The notes under the pieces were generated by a model. That model had not been told where the DNA came from and did no database searches. It saw nothing but the letters and a program-made list of their open reading frames with translations. From the NCBI GenBank assembly GCA_016748015.1, contig JAAOMT010000523.1, positions 1,302,273 to 1,348,545 of the forward strand: 46,273 nucleotides of DNA, read 5' to 3'. Source of the DNA: Geosiphon pyriformis. Its lineage: Eukaryota > Glomeromycota > Glomeromycetes > Archaeosporales > Geosiphonaceae. Below, piece by piece: positions 1 to 10,596 of this stretch (its first letter is position 1; each line of letters begins with the position of its first letter). The position numbers and the translations under genes are program-made.

Positions 1-237
1 TTCGGCGAATTTCTGTAAATTTCGGCAAATTTTTGAATGTTACAAAGTTCAGGGTATTGTGTAATTTGATCATCCTACTTTCTGTTATACTAATTAGATT
101 ATTTTAATTGAATCGTGATATGTGATAATTGATTAAATAATAAATAATAATTTGAAATGATATTAATATACTAATGAATTATAGGAATTATAAGGGTAAT
201 TTCATGCTAATTAATAGCTAAAATTTTACTGGTAACA
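1..237 (-). repeat. LTR family A, partial (cut by window edge)
   Basis: The sequence matches the distal part of the complete family A LTR at 33735-34702, including TTCGGCGAA-type repeats at 1-35, and stops at the conserved end GGTAACA. It abuts the pol sequence of element A at 238 (flank ttgg). It may be a solo LTR in A or part of another insertion; the other end is outside the window. Confidence 0.85.
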
Positions 238-2760
238 TTGGAAACCAATTTTCTGGCATAGTAAGAGTCTCCAAATAGTTTTTGATATTGTTGTAATTTC
301 TGAGATCTATTGTTGTTTGGTTATTTTTGTTGATAGGTTGGTAAGTTGTGGTAGTGTTGTTGTTGGTATTAATCTTGTCTCATTTTTGAAAGGCTATCAA
401 TATTAGTGTGTAGTTTTCCTAGTTTGTGATGTACAATATACTTGTAGTCTGCTAAGAAATTATTCCATTAAGACTGTTTGGCATTTTGTTCTGTTTTCTT
501 TTTATTGAACCATTTAAAGCCAATATTGTTAGTTATAATATCAAATTTTTTTCCATTTTCAGGTATTGTTAAAAGTGTTTAAGAGCCCAAATGACTGTGG
601 CAGCTTCTAATTTAGTTGAGCTATATTTGAGTTCTGTTGGTTTAAGTGTTTTATTGATATAGGCAATAACTTGTTTCTGGTGTTACCAGTAGAATTTTAG
701 CTATTAATTAGTACGAAATTACCCTTATAATTCCTATTATTAATTAGCATACATTATTATTATTTCGATTATCACTTATTATTTAATCAAATTATTAAAT
801 ATCATTACTCAATCAATAATCCGATTTGTACTCTAGAAATTAAGATGATCAAATTACACAATACCCTGAACCATTTAACATAGTCAAAATTCGCCGAAAT
901 TAATGAAAAATCGCCGAATAATCAATAGTTTAGTGAAATAACTTGTAAATTTGCCAAAATGTATCTTTAGTTCACCCAAATTGTAGAAAAGAGAAAAGTG
1001 CAAGTTCAAAGACTAGTACTACAACAAGTTGTATAAAAAAAGAGCTTTTCTCTTCAAGAAAATGTATCTTCTCATAGTATCTTACTATAGCATCCTACTT
1101 TAGATATCTTAATTAAAACAAATCACCTTTTACACATTTAAATAAAAATTAAATATTCGAAAACCAAATCCTTAAATTATTACACTTGAAATTCTCTCAA
1201 CACAACTAACGTTTTGAAATTGATTAGCTACCAATTTCAATAATCTGTTAGTGACTCCAAGCCTGGATAGAAAACGTTTCCCTTAATAAAATTCTATTTC
1301 TTTTACATTTTTTTTGTTTTATTTTCTTTTCTTATCATAATCATTAGAGTAGCCTACAGACAAGATTTCTGTAGAAGAGTTAACTTTTACAACAAAGTAA
1401 CTACACATTTTTAGTGAGCTTCCAGATGAGCAATTCCTGGGAAAGAGTTGACATTTACTACAACATAACTACACAAAGTAACTGGCATAGAATTGGCTAT
1501 TTCACTTATAAGCCCAACAGTTCAAATTATAGGAGATAATTTGAAGATAAATTCAGTTACTAGAGGTCCAACTACTTTCTAGAAACATGAATTCACAGCA
1601 AATCAACATTAACAACATTTAAGAAAAGAGACCAAAAACCTCTGGTAACACTGGCCATTTTCATTCAATTGTGATAAAATAGCACCAAATACTATATGTA
1701 AAACATCAGTAACTAGTTGGAACTATTTGTTGAAATTTGGGTAAGCAAGACCTGGGGCTGTTGTCAATTTTGTTTTGAGAGTTTCAAAAGCTTTCTGTTG
1801 TTCTTTAGTCCATTGATATGGCACATTTTTGTTGGTAAGATAATTGAATGGTTTGGCAATTTTTGAGAATTCTTTGATGAATTTTTGATAGTAAGAAGCT
1901 AATTCTACAAATCCTCATAGCTCTGTAATATTTTTGGAAGTTTGAAAGTTTTTGACAGCACTGATTGTTCTAGAGTTTGGTTTGACTCCATCTTTGCTAA
2001 TAATGTATTCAAGAAAAATTAAGCTTGTTTTTCTAAAGTAATATTTTTCAATGTTCAATTTTAATCTTGCTTTTCATAATCATTGAAAAACTTTTCACAA
2101 GTGGATAAGATGAGCTTTGAAGCTTGGTGAATATACATTAGTGTTATCTAGATAGACAACTAATAATTGTCATAAAAGTCTTTTATATACAACATCCATA
2201 AGTTGCTGAAATGTTGCTGGTATATTGCAAAATCCAAAAGACATAATATTAAATTCATAGTTTTCTTCTTGGGTGGTAAATGCTGTTTTGGGTTAATCTT
2301 TTAGGTCTATTTTGACTTGCTAATATTCACTTTTTAAGTTTAAAGTTGGCTTTTTCTAAAGCATTTAGCATGTCATTAATTCTTGGAAGAGAATAGATAT
2401 TTCCAATTGTTATGCTGTTAAGCTGATAATAATTTACACAGAATCTAATTTTTCTATTTTTTTTCTTGACAAAAACCACTGGTAAGGCCCAAAAACTTCT
2501 TGATGGTTGAATTAATCAATTATTGAGCATTCTCTGGACTTCTTCCCTAATGAATTGGTGGCTGACAAGTGGTACTCTATAAGCTTGTTGACATTTTAGT
2601 GGAACATCTCTTGTGTAAATCTGGTGTTAAACAATATTAGTTTTTCCAAGATCATTATTGTCTTTTGCAAATATATTAGCAAATTCAGCTATCAACTGTT
2701 TCAATTGTTTTTGTTGTTAAAATTCCAAGGGACCCATGTTAATTTGAAATAGTTTTTCTT
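238..2760 (-). pseudogene. Element A RT and RNase H, broken, with a solo LTR inside RNase H
   Basis: On the minus strand RT fragments run from about 2760 to 1740. One stretch reads LNLKSEY then a stop then QVKID, where a LDL..GYWQ motif is expected, so the first catalytic Asp has become Asn and Trp a stop. Near 2145 the catalytic box reads VVYLDNTN, so the second Asp of YLDD has become Asn. RNase H follows and is interrupted by the LTR at 681-1650: coding resumes on the other side with a conserved GK.HTN.D.LS-type C-terminal motif near 440-500. The 238-430 stretch is the RNase H-integrase linker. RT is known to copy genomic RNA into cDNA; this copy cannot. Confidence 0.8.
681..1650 (+). repeat. 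Solo LTR, family A, in element A RNase H
   Basis: The 970-bp repeat has ends TGTTACCAGTAG and CTCTGGTAACA, is in opposite orientation to element A, and is flanked on both sides by ctgg (677-680 and 1651-1654). It contains an array of about 20-bp units around TTCGCCGAA (about 885-985) and a TATA box (1032-1038), then CAAG-rich leader sequence. With no internal domain it is a solo LTR left by LTR-LTR recombination. Confidence 0.93.
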
Positions 2761-3159
2761 CTAAAAAATGGTAGTTTTTAATAGTAGCAATGATATTTGG
2801 GTTTGGAAATAGTATATGTCTTACAATTTTGATAAAATTGCTAACAATTTGAGGGTTTTTATTTTGAAAGATATTGCTATGTATGATTCCAGTTTCTAAT
2901 TTATTTAATAAAACAATAGGGTAGTTATTGGAATTGTAAAAAATAACTCGAAATTTTTTATTTCTTTTGGTATGTAAACATTTGGAATTATGATTTTATG
3001 TTTTGAACAGATTTGTTTATTGGATTCAAAGACTTGTTGAGTAGTAGTAGATTTCGAGCAAGTGTAAATTTTGTGATGTTTTTCAAAAGATAAAATGGTA
3101 ATTGGATGAAGAAGTTGAAGAATTTGGTAAGATTTATTTTGTACATTGAAAGCTATATT

Positions 3160-3620
3160 TACTGGAACTGTAAATCATCCAGTTGAACCAAAATCTTGAG
3201 TTCCTCTTTTACTTTTTCCTAATTGTTCTCTGTTGTTAACTGATTGTAAATCTGAAATGTTGATTAAGAGTAGATAAATTGCTTGAGCAATTTTTTTAGC
3301 ATGTTCAATTCTGAATGATTTGTCTGTTTCATTCTGTAACATGATTGTAATGTCTCCAGTGTATCCTGCATCTATAATTCCTCTTCTAACATTGATTCCT
3401 TTGCTTGCCAGTAATAATCTGGATGCAATTTGAACCATTGATTCTAGTGGTATTTTAAGAGCAATTTTGAGGTTAATTTTTGTTAAAGATTTTAGTTAAA
3501 AAACCAAAGTGTCTTTGCCAAGATATCTTAAATTATATTCTGCATCGATTTTATGGACTTTTTCTGGTTTTATTTCTTGTTTATTGTTGTCAAAGTATTT
3601 GAGTTGTATAACAGGCTGAT
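3160..3620 (-). pseudogene. Element A dUTPase domain (retroelement-encoded)
   Basis: dUTPase hydrolyses dUTP to dUMP and pyrophosphate. On the minus strand the trimeric dUTPase motifs appear in order: motif I as IDAEYNLRYL (G to E and D to N against the usual DAGYDL), II as ASRLLLA, III as GIIDAGYTGDI, IV as KKIAQAI, V as RGTQDFGSTG. The open stretch 3438-3175 covers motifs II-V without a stop. A stop lies between I and II. The domain lies between the Cys-rich domain and RT. Downstream (3160-2760) is a spacer with a conserved VYIPK...-type segment that precedes RT in every copy. This is the best-preserved dUTPase in the window. Confidence 0.88.
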
Positions 3621-3699
3621 TTTTAGTAAGATAGATTAGAGTTGTTGTAATTTCTTTTTCTCTCTTAGATTCTCTAAATTAAATTTTCTTCTGGTTATC

Positions 3700-4360
3700 T
3701 TTGTTGAGTAGGAGAATGCTAAGGGCATAGCATTCTGAACACTCTTTGTTATTACAAGGCATGATACATTTTTCACACAATTGAATGTTCATTTGTTTTA
3801 ATTGTTAAATTTGAGTTTCTTGGATTAGATAAGTATGACTTGCAATTTGGTGGTATGTTTCTACTTTATCTTCATAGTTAAATCCAGCTAATTTCATTGT
3901 GTATTCAATGTATTCAGCTTTCTTTATTTGGTGGACATCTTTTTATGTGGCTTTATTGATCAAAGCCATTGCTAAGTCAAAGATTATTTCAGTATCATAA
4001 AAATAGTAGTAAAGTTTGTTGAGAGCACTGTTGTATACTGCATTGAAGAGTGTTCTTTTTCTGACTTTTTCTTAAATTGATAGAGCATATTGACAGATTT
4101 AATTACATACTTCTTCTCTCATTGTAACATCAATTCAGTTGTATTCTTCTGATAACATATTTCCACATGTGAGACAAGAAGTGTTGTTCCATTTTCTACT
4201 TTGTTTGGAATATTCAAATCATTCTCTATGGCATGCTTTACAGTAGTAATAGGTGTGAGTTTTATATTTTTCTTTTGGAAAAATACATGCTTCTATTGAT
4301 GAAAGTTTTTTGTTGCAATTTTTGCATTTAAGTGGGATGTAAGATGATTGTTTCTGTGTT
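3700..4360 (-). pseudogene. Element A Cys-rich, zinc-finger-like domain
   Basis: Read on the minus strand, conserved cysteine pairs appear in order: KCKNCNKKL near 4320, YYYCKACHRE near 4240, CLTCGNML near 4170, then about 120 residues later LCEKCIMPC and CSEC near 3740-3790. The spacing suggests several zinc-binding knuckles or ribbons. The same pattern sits between the protease-like domain and dUTPase in elements B, D, E and H. I do not recognise a named family. A role in nucleic-acid binding is only inferred from the Cys pattern. Several stops replace Trp codons. Confidence 0.7.
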
Positions 4361-4559
4361 TCTGGTGTAAAATATCTAATTACATTTCATTTTCTGGTCT
4401 CCTCAAAGATTTCTTGTTCTGTTTCTTCAGCCCAATTGAATGTTGATCTAAGAGCCATAAAGGTTTCAGTAATTGGTAATTCTTTTTCCTCTTCAAATTC
4501 GAATACTAGAGCTTTTTCAGATTTTTTATTAAAAGTACCACAGGTGGCAAGTACTTTGG

Positions 4560-5102
4560 TATATTGTCTTTAGTATGAAATTTTTAATTTTTGGGTTTTT
4601 CAGTCTAAATTTGCATTGACTTTGAGAAGCCAATCATTTCTGACAAGAGCTTGGTATTGAGGTGCATTTATAACTAAAATTTTGACTGGAATTGTAATTT
4701 CATCAATGGTAAATAGGAAGTTGTTAATTTCTCTTACTGGTATTTTTTTTATATCATCTGCTGTAACAATAACTGTTTGGACAGATCTGTTAACAGTTTA
4801 TTAAAATTGTTGCATTAATTGATAGATAATAATAATATTAGCAGATCTATTGTCTAGATTGGTTTTCTTTCTACTTCAGCTTCAGTATATATAGCTGTAA
4901 TTACTTTTTGTTTATTAACTGCTGCATTGCTAAGCAAGAATGGTGATTCATTTGCTTTAAATTCGAATGAGAATATATCTGAAAGGTTGGTGTTTTGGGC
5001 AATTTGGGCTGGTGGAATAGTATTGTTGGAAGGGTTTGATTTTGGTGTTGTAGCTTTACCTTTAAAAAGTGCAGTTTGTTGAAAATTCTGTTCTTCAGAC
5101 AT
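4560..5102 (-). pseudogene. Element A retropepsin-like protease remnant
   Basis: The minus-strand open stretch 5102-4854 leads into a frameshifted continuation reading LDNRSANIIIIYQLMQQ (Asp codon 4852-4854). This aligns with the active-site loop of aspartic proteases of this family, where Asp-Thr/Ser-Gly is expected but Asp-Asn-Arg is present. Further on, ALVRNDWLLK (about 4650) matches the conserved NDWL segment found after the protease in the other copies. Retropepsins cleave the Gag-Pol polyprotein; this copy is frameshifted. Confidence 0.75.
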
Positions 5103-5109
5103 TGTAAGA

Positions 5110-6941
5110 TAACTGGATTGAGTGTGATAGTAATTGGGTTTTTGCTAACCAGAATTTCGAAGACCAACTGGTTGTTTAAGTTGATTCTGTTGTTGTTATT
5201 CTAAAATCAATTTTGAGGTGTAAATTGGTTTTGGTAAACCAATTTTTAAGCAGATATTAGACATTGTTGAGTAAATGGTGCTTGATATTGCTGAATTGGT
5301 AAAGGTTGCTGATATTATTGTTGTATTGATTGTGGAACAGATTGATAGTAATTGTTTTGATTTTGTGGTCTTGGTAAGTAATAAGTTGGTGATAGAGGTT
5401 GGTAATAAGATTGTTGTGGTAAAAAGTGATATTAATTACTCTTATTTTGTTGGTCTCTTTGTAGCTTTCTGCAATCTTATTTCCAATGTTCTGGAATTTT
5501 ACAATAATAACAGCTCTGTGGTTAACTGTTTGGTAATGATGAGTAGTTGTTTTGGTTTCATTGTTGTGATGGCTGGTATTTTTGTGTTTGTTGTTGCTGT
5601 TGTTGGTTGGTGAAATAGTTTTCAACCTTTTTTGTAAGTTGGTCATATTTTTTTTTCAGCTGTTGAGCTGGTTGCTCTAATAGCAAGATTTACAAGTTTT
5701 GTGTGATTGGCTTCTTCTATAGTTATTTCATAATTTTTTGCATGTTGGATAGCAGTGAGCAAATCTTTAGGTAAATGTAGATGCATTTTTTTTATGAGTT
5801 TATCTTTTAATTCAGTAATGAATTGATTCAAGATTTGGGCATTAGAATAGTATTCATTGGTTTCTAACTGGCAAATTTTTCTGAGAAGTTTGTTGAACTT
5901 CTCTATGTAGGTTATGACTGATTCACTTGGTTTTTGTTTGATATTTCAGAACTGATTTTGAAGGGTAATAAATGTGTTGTTGCCAATAAATTGTTGTAAA
6001 AAAGCATTTTTGAATGCTTGCCAGTTTTCAAATGATTTCTTTAAGTTTTCAAACTATTCTTCAGCTGTTCCTTGGAGAAAATATGAAATTGTTTTGAGCA
6101 TTTTTGCTGCATTCCATCTATTTGCATCTCCTGCTTTTAAGACTTTATCAAGCCATTTTTGGGGGTTGGTATCATTATCTTCATCAGTGAATTCTGGAAT
6201 TTTTGCAATATAAGCAGTTGCCATTTTTTCTTTGTTTTCAGTGGTTTCTTCTTGTTCCAATTCGGTTTTTTTACTTCCTAAGTTTTCCAAATGATTACTT
6301 TGGTTTTTTTCTAAGTAATTAAGAAAATTGGTGCTGGTTGATATTGGTTTCTGTTGTTGAGTAGAATTTTTAGGTAACTGAAAATCTTCTGGTTTTGAGA
6401 ACCAGATAAGTGGTAAGTTTGGTGTTTGTGGTTAAACAAGTAAAATTGAAAATAATGTAACTGAAAGTGAAAGTTTGGTGCTGATTCTTTGTTCTGAAAT
6501 TTGCAAGTGTTTGGCAGTTATTATTGGTGTTTTTGGAATGGTTGGAGTGATTCTTGAGTATTGTTTCAATTTTTGTTTGCTTTTGTTGCTTGTTTCTGTT
6601 TTTGATTTAAAGTCAATAGTGTATTTGGACTGTACTGAATATCTTTTTTTACAATACTGAATAATGCTAAAGTTAAGTTCTTAAAAGTAAATGTTAAGTG
6701 TTTTACTATTAAGGTCTTCAATTTTCAATTGTGAATAGTGCAATAAATTATTGTAAAGACTGCTTCTAGCTTCTGAAATGTTGTAATTTCCAAAAAAATA
6801 ATTGTTGATGTGGTTTTTGATGTATTGGTATAATGTTTTCTTGAGAACTTTAATTCCGTCTTGGATGTGAAATCTTTGCTCACAGTAGGTGTAAATTGAC
6901 TGATAATACTCTAAAGTTGTTGTGTTTGGTGTGGTCATCAT
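5110..6941 (-). pseudogene. Element A Gag with CCHC zinc knuckle
   Basis: Gag packages element RNA into particles. A Met at 6941 opens an 86-residue stretch (to 6681). After a low-complexity linker the capsid core follows (6290-6054, 5831-5643 and between), with WLDKVLKAGDANRWNAAK and the F.QQF..N.T...LQNQF pattern typical of Ty3/Gypsy Gag. A Q/N/Y/P-rich region includes a CCHC knuckle at 5471-5512 (C-YY-C-x4-H-x4-C), complete except for a TAA three residues after the His. The antisense strand of this Q/N-rich part gives a spurious open frame. Confidence 0.85.
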
Positions 6942-6970
6942 TTTAAAGTTGTTATTGCTATGTTATTTTT

Positions 6971-6984
6971 GTGTAAGAGCACCA
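6971..6984 (-). other. Primer-binding site of element A
   Basis: Immediately after the LTR end GGTAACA and two T residues, the minus strand reads TGGTGCTCTTACAC. The TGG start fits the complement of a tRNA CCA 3' end. The degraded counterparts in B, D and G start at the same 2-nt offset. The priming tRNA would end AGAGCACCA; I cannot name it. Confidence 0.7.
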
Positions 6985-6986
6985 AA

Positions 6987-8918
6987 TGTTACCAGTGTTA
7001 CTGGAGGTTTTTGGTCTCTTTTCTTAAGTATTGTTAATGTCTAGTTGTTGCCAATTTACGTTTTTTAGAGATAGTTGAACCTCCAATAACTGAATTTATC
7101 TTTAAATTATCTCCTATAATTTGAACTGCTGAGCTTATAAGTGGAATAGCCAATTTTGTGCCAGTTACTTTATGTAGTTATGTTGTAGTAAACGTCAATT
7201 CTTTCCCAAGAATTGCTCATCTGGAAGCTTATTAAAAATGTGTAGTTATTTTGCTGTGAAAGTCAACTCTTCTACAGGAATCTTGTTTGTAGGCTACTCT
7301 AATGATTATGATAAAAAAATAAATAAAAAATAAAAAAAAATGTAAAAGAAATAGAATTTTGTCAAAGAAAACGTTTTCTATTCAGGCCTGGAGTCACTAA
7401 CAGTTTATTGAAATTGATAACTAATCAATTTCAAAACGTTAGTTGTGTTTGAGGGAATTTTAAGTGTAATAATTTAAGGATTTGGTTTTTGAATATTTGA
7501 TTTTTATTTGATTTTGTAAAAATGATTTGTTTTAATTAAGATATCTAAAGTAAAATACTATGATAAGATATAAAAAGATATATTTTCTTAAAAAAAAAAG
7601 CTCTTCTTTTATACAACTTGTTGTAGTACTAGTCTTTGAACTTGCACTTTTTTTTTTGCTACAATTTTGGTAAACTAAAGATATATTTTGGCAAACTACA
7701 AGTTATTTCACTAAACTATTAATTATTTCGGCCAATTTTTATTAATTTCGGCAAATTTTGACTATGTTAAATGGTTTAGGGTATTGTGTAATTTGATCAT
7801 CTTAATTTCTATGATAAAAATTGGATTATTGATTAAATAATAATAATTGCTAATTTGATTAAATTATAAATAATAATTGAAATGGTAATTATATATGCTA
7901 ATTAATAATAGGAATTATAAGGATAATTTCATGCTAATTAATAGCTAAAATTATACTGGTAACACCAAAGGTTTTTGGTCTCTTTTTTTAAATATTGTTA
8001 ATGTCTGATTGTTGCTAATTTACGTTTTCTAGAGATAGTTGAACCTCTAATAACTGAATTTATCTTTAAATTATCTCCTATAATTTGAACTGCTGGGCTT
8101 ATAAGTGGAATGACCAATTCTCTACCAGTTACTTTATGTAGTTACATTGTAGTAAATATTAATTCTTTTCCAAAAATTGCCTATCTAGAAGTTCATTAAA
8201 GTGTGTAGTTACTTTGCTGTAAAAGTCAACTTTTCTACAAGAATCTCATTTGTAGGCTACCTTAATAATTATGATAAGAAAAGAAAAAAAATAGAAAAAA
8301 AATATAAAAAAAGTAGAGTTTTGTTAAGTAAAATGTTTTCTATCCAGACCTGAAATCACTAACAGATTACTGAAATTGGTAGCTAATCAATTTTAAAATG
8401 TTAATTGTGTTAAGAGAATTTCAAGTGTAATAATTTGGTTTTCAAATATTTAATTTTTATTTGAGATGTATAAAAGATGATTTGTTCTAATTAAAATATC
8501 TAAAGTAAAATACTATGTTAAGATGTGAGAAGATATATTTTCTTAAAGAGAAAAGCTCTTTTTATATACAACTTGTTGTAATACTAGTTTTTGAACTTGC
8601 ACTTTTTTCCTTTTTACAATTTTGGTAAACTAAAAGTATATTTCAATAAACTACAAGTTATTTCTCTGAACTATTGATTATTTCGGCCAATTTTTATTAA
8701 TTTCAGCAAATTTTAACTATGTTAAGTGGTTCAGAGTATTGTGTAATTTAATCATCTTAATTTTTATGATACAAATCGAATTATTAATTAAATAATGATA
8801 TTTGATAATTGATTAAATAATAAGTAATGATTGACATAATAATAATATATACTAATTAATAATAGAAATTATAATGGTAATTTCATACTAATTAATAGCT
8901 AAAATTCTATTGGTAATA
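6987..8918 (-). repeat. 5' LTR of element A, family A, split by a second LTR
   Basis: The LTR start TGTTACCAG lies at 6987-6995 and the rest at 7965-8918, ending TGGTAATA. Joined, it matches the ~950-970 bp family A LTR in the same orientation. The split is caused by the LTR at 6996-7964. It abuts the element A primer-binding site on its left and element E gag on its right. TTCGG-type repeats lie at about 8620-8720 and a TATA-like box near 8570. Confidence 0.9.
6996..7964 (-). repeat. Solo LTR, family A, inside the 5' LTR of element A
   Basis: The 969-bp repeat has ends TGTTACTGGAGG and CTGGTAACA. It is flanked by ccag (6992-6995) and ccaa (7965-7968), a 4-bp duplication differing by one transition. 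It has the same orientation as the LTR it interrupts and lies only 9 bp inside that LTR's end. TTCGG-type array units are at about 7660-7765 and a TATA box (minus strand TATAAAAG) near 7606. Confidence 0.92.
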
Positions 8919-9530
8919 ATATACATTCAATGCATCCAAATATGCTTCAAGTCACAGTTAATCATGCCAAAAACTTTGAATCAGCTAAATTAAAAGCCAA
9001 TCATGCCCAGACCATTAATTTAGTGATAAATAGATTATTTGACTTGAATTCAAAACTGAAGCAATTTACTGAATTCATTAATCAAAAATTAAAGAAATAC
9101 TTAGCTAATAACAATCAAGCCATTTATCAGCTATCACAATAACATAAAAATCCAAAAAGTTTTAATCAAGTCTAGAATTAGTTGTATTTATCATTATTAT
9201 ATCAACAGTGACAACAGAAGACACATATCTGCTACTATTATGATAAACAAGAACACTTATAAATAAGTTGCCAATTAAGATTAAATAATCAATAATCAGA
9301 TTATTAATATTGAAATCCTAATTGTCAATTTCAAACTTCAAATTATTCTCTAAATTAAGATTAATATCAATCTTATTACTCACAAATAATGCAATAACCA
9401 ATATATGCATCTCCAATTTATCAAACCCTAGTCTCAGTTATTTATTAAATGCAGCCACAAATAATTTATCAACCCTAATCTATTCTAATACTGTCATAAA
9501 ACCCAGCTCAAATGTCATTTAGAAACCAAA
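8919..9530 (+). pseudogene. Element E Gag, C-terminal half
   Basis: Starting at the junction with element A, the plus strand reads part of the capsid C-terminal domain (open at 8930-9142), with HAKNFESAKLKANHAQTINL matching HDFESAEQKANHTQAVNL in element D. A nucleocapsid knuckle lies at 9230-9271: Cys-YY-Tyr-x4-His-x4-Cys, with the second Cys changed to Tyr (a TGT to TAT transition) and a stop inside. From 9270 to 9560 the sequence is Gln/Asn/Tyr-rich with stops in all frames, as in the corresponding linker of the other copies. Confidence 0.8.
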
Positions 9531-9559
9531 GGCCAAGAATTACACATATATAGCAAAAC

Positions 9560-10148
9560 TGAAAATCAGCAATAGTAATGTACCAACCAATCTCCAGTTT
9601 ATCAAACCAGCCATCAGAATCTTGCCAACAGAGTTCAGGTACTAGGTACAGCCAAAACCTGAATTTTCAGAACTATTTAAGTTTCTTAGTTATCCCAAAA
9701 GACACCCAATTCAACAAGCTGAAAACTAATCAAAAACAAACACTTACTAAAACATTCCATCTGCAACCATCACAAAAGATAAATCTCTTACTATAATATT
9801 CTCTTTTGAAATAGAAACTCCATTAGAAACACCATTATTCAGTAAAGTTACTCTTGACACAAAATTCATCACTGTAATGTACACTAATGCCAAAATTAAT
9901 AGTCAGTTTATCAAACTGATCCTTGACAGCAGGTTAGCAGACAGCATCATTATTACACAACAACTTATGAACCAATTAGGTTGCTGAGTTGATCACACTG
10001 CCAGTACTAGAATTATTACAGCCAATAAAGCAATCAAAACTTCTATTGGCAAAATCAATGACTTTTCTTTTAAAATTAATGGTATTATTATATTGATTAA
10101 GGTCTTCATAATAGAAACAATTCAATATTAGACTCTTGTTGGTAATAA
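9560..10148 (+). pseudogene. Element E retropepsin-like domain (interrupted by element B)
   Basis: The plus strand reads LILDSRLADSIIITQQLMNQ, with Asp at 9925-9927. It has the flap-and-loop context of an aspartic protease, but Arg replaces the Gly of the expected Asp-Ser/Thr-Gly. The domain continues with TASTRIITA.KAIKTSIG.I..FSFKINGI and is cut at 10148 by element B. It resumes at 21905 with NWLSKTNTILD. The upstream part 9578-9796 is a Ser/Gln-rich open stretch equivalent to the Gag-protease linker. Confidence 0.8.
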
Positions 10149-10524
10149 TATTATGAATAAACTGGTGGAGTATAAATGTAATATTTGGTGCTCTTAATTT
10201 GTATTGAAACCATTTTGGTCTTTTATTTGTTTGGTATTATCAGTCTCTAAAAATTTTTTCTATATCTAAATTTACTCATGGAGTTCTTTGATTATAAAAT
10301 ACAGAGTTCTAATTTCATGTGTTACAACTTTCCATAAATGTGAACTATCTTTTTTGAGCTAACAAGTATAGTTGTTAGGGTTTGGTGGTGTCTTTTTGCC
10401 CTTTTGGTAAGCTAATAAAATAATGTTAATATTTAATTTTTAGGGAGAGCTTTTCTCTTTTACTAAGGTATCACAAAGTCTATTTTCAGACAGTTGATTT
10501 TTCTATGTTGCCACTTCTCAAGAG

Positions 10525-10595
<71 letters not shown>

Positions 10596-10596
10596 A

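Larger units (their letters stand above)
238..8918 (-). mobile_element. Element A: degenerate Ty3/Gypsy retrotransposon inserted in the gag of element E
   Basis: Read on the minus strand this gives a 5' LTR (6987-8918, itself split by another LTR), a primer-binding site, Gag, a protease-like domain, a Cys-rich domain, dUTPase, RT and RNase H. It is cut at 238 by another LTR, so integrase and the 3' end are not seen. Right of its LTR the Gag of element E (plus strand) begins abruptly in mid-domain, so A most likely inserted into E. Many stops and frameshifts make it non-functional. The leader and Gag N-terminus differ from elements B and D, so A is a separate subfamily with a different LTR. 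Confidence 0.85.

Noticed and set aside
5275-5613. 112-residue hydrophobic plus-strand frame
   Set aside because: Antisense of the Gln/Asn/Tyr-rich Gag region of element A; the sense strand has the CCHC knuckle.
5257-5646. 129-residue minus-strand His/Asn-rich frame
   Set aside because: It is in the wrong frame over the Gag C-terminal region; another frame carries the zinc knuckle.
6987-8918. Tandem LTR pair produced by unequal crossover
   Set aside because: The nine bases TGTTACCAG before the second TGTTAC and the ccag/ccaa flanks show one LTR inserted in the other.
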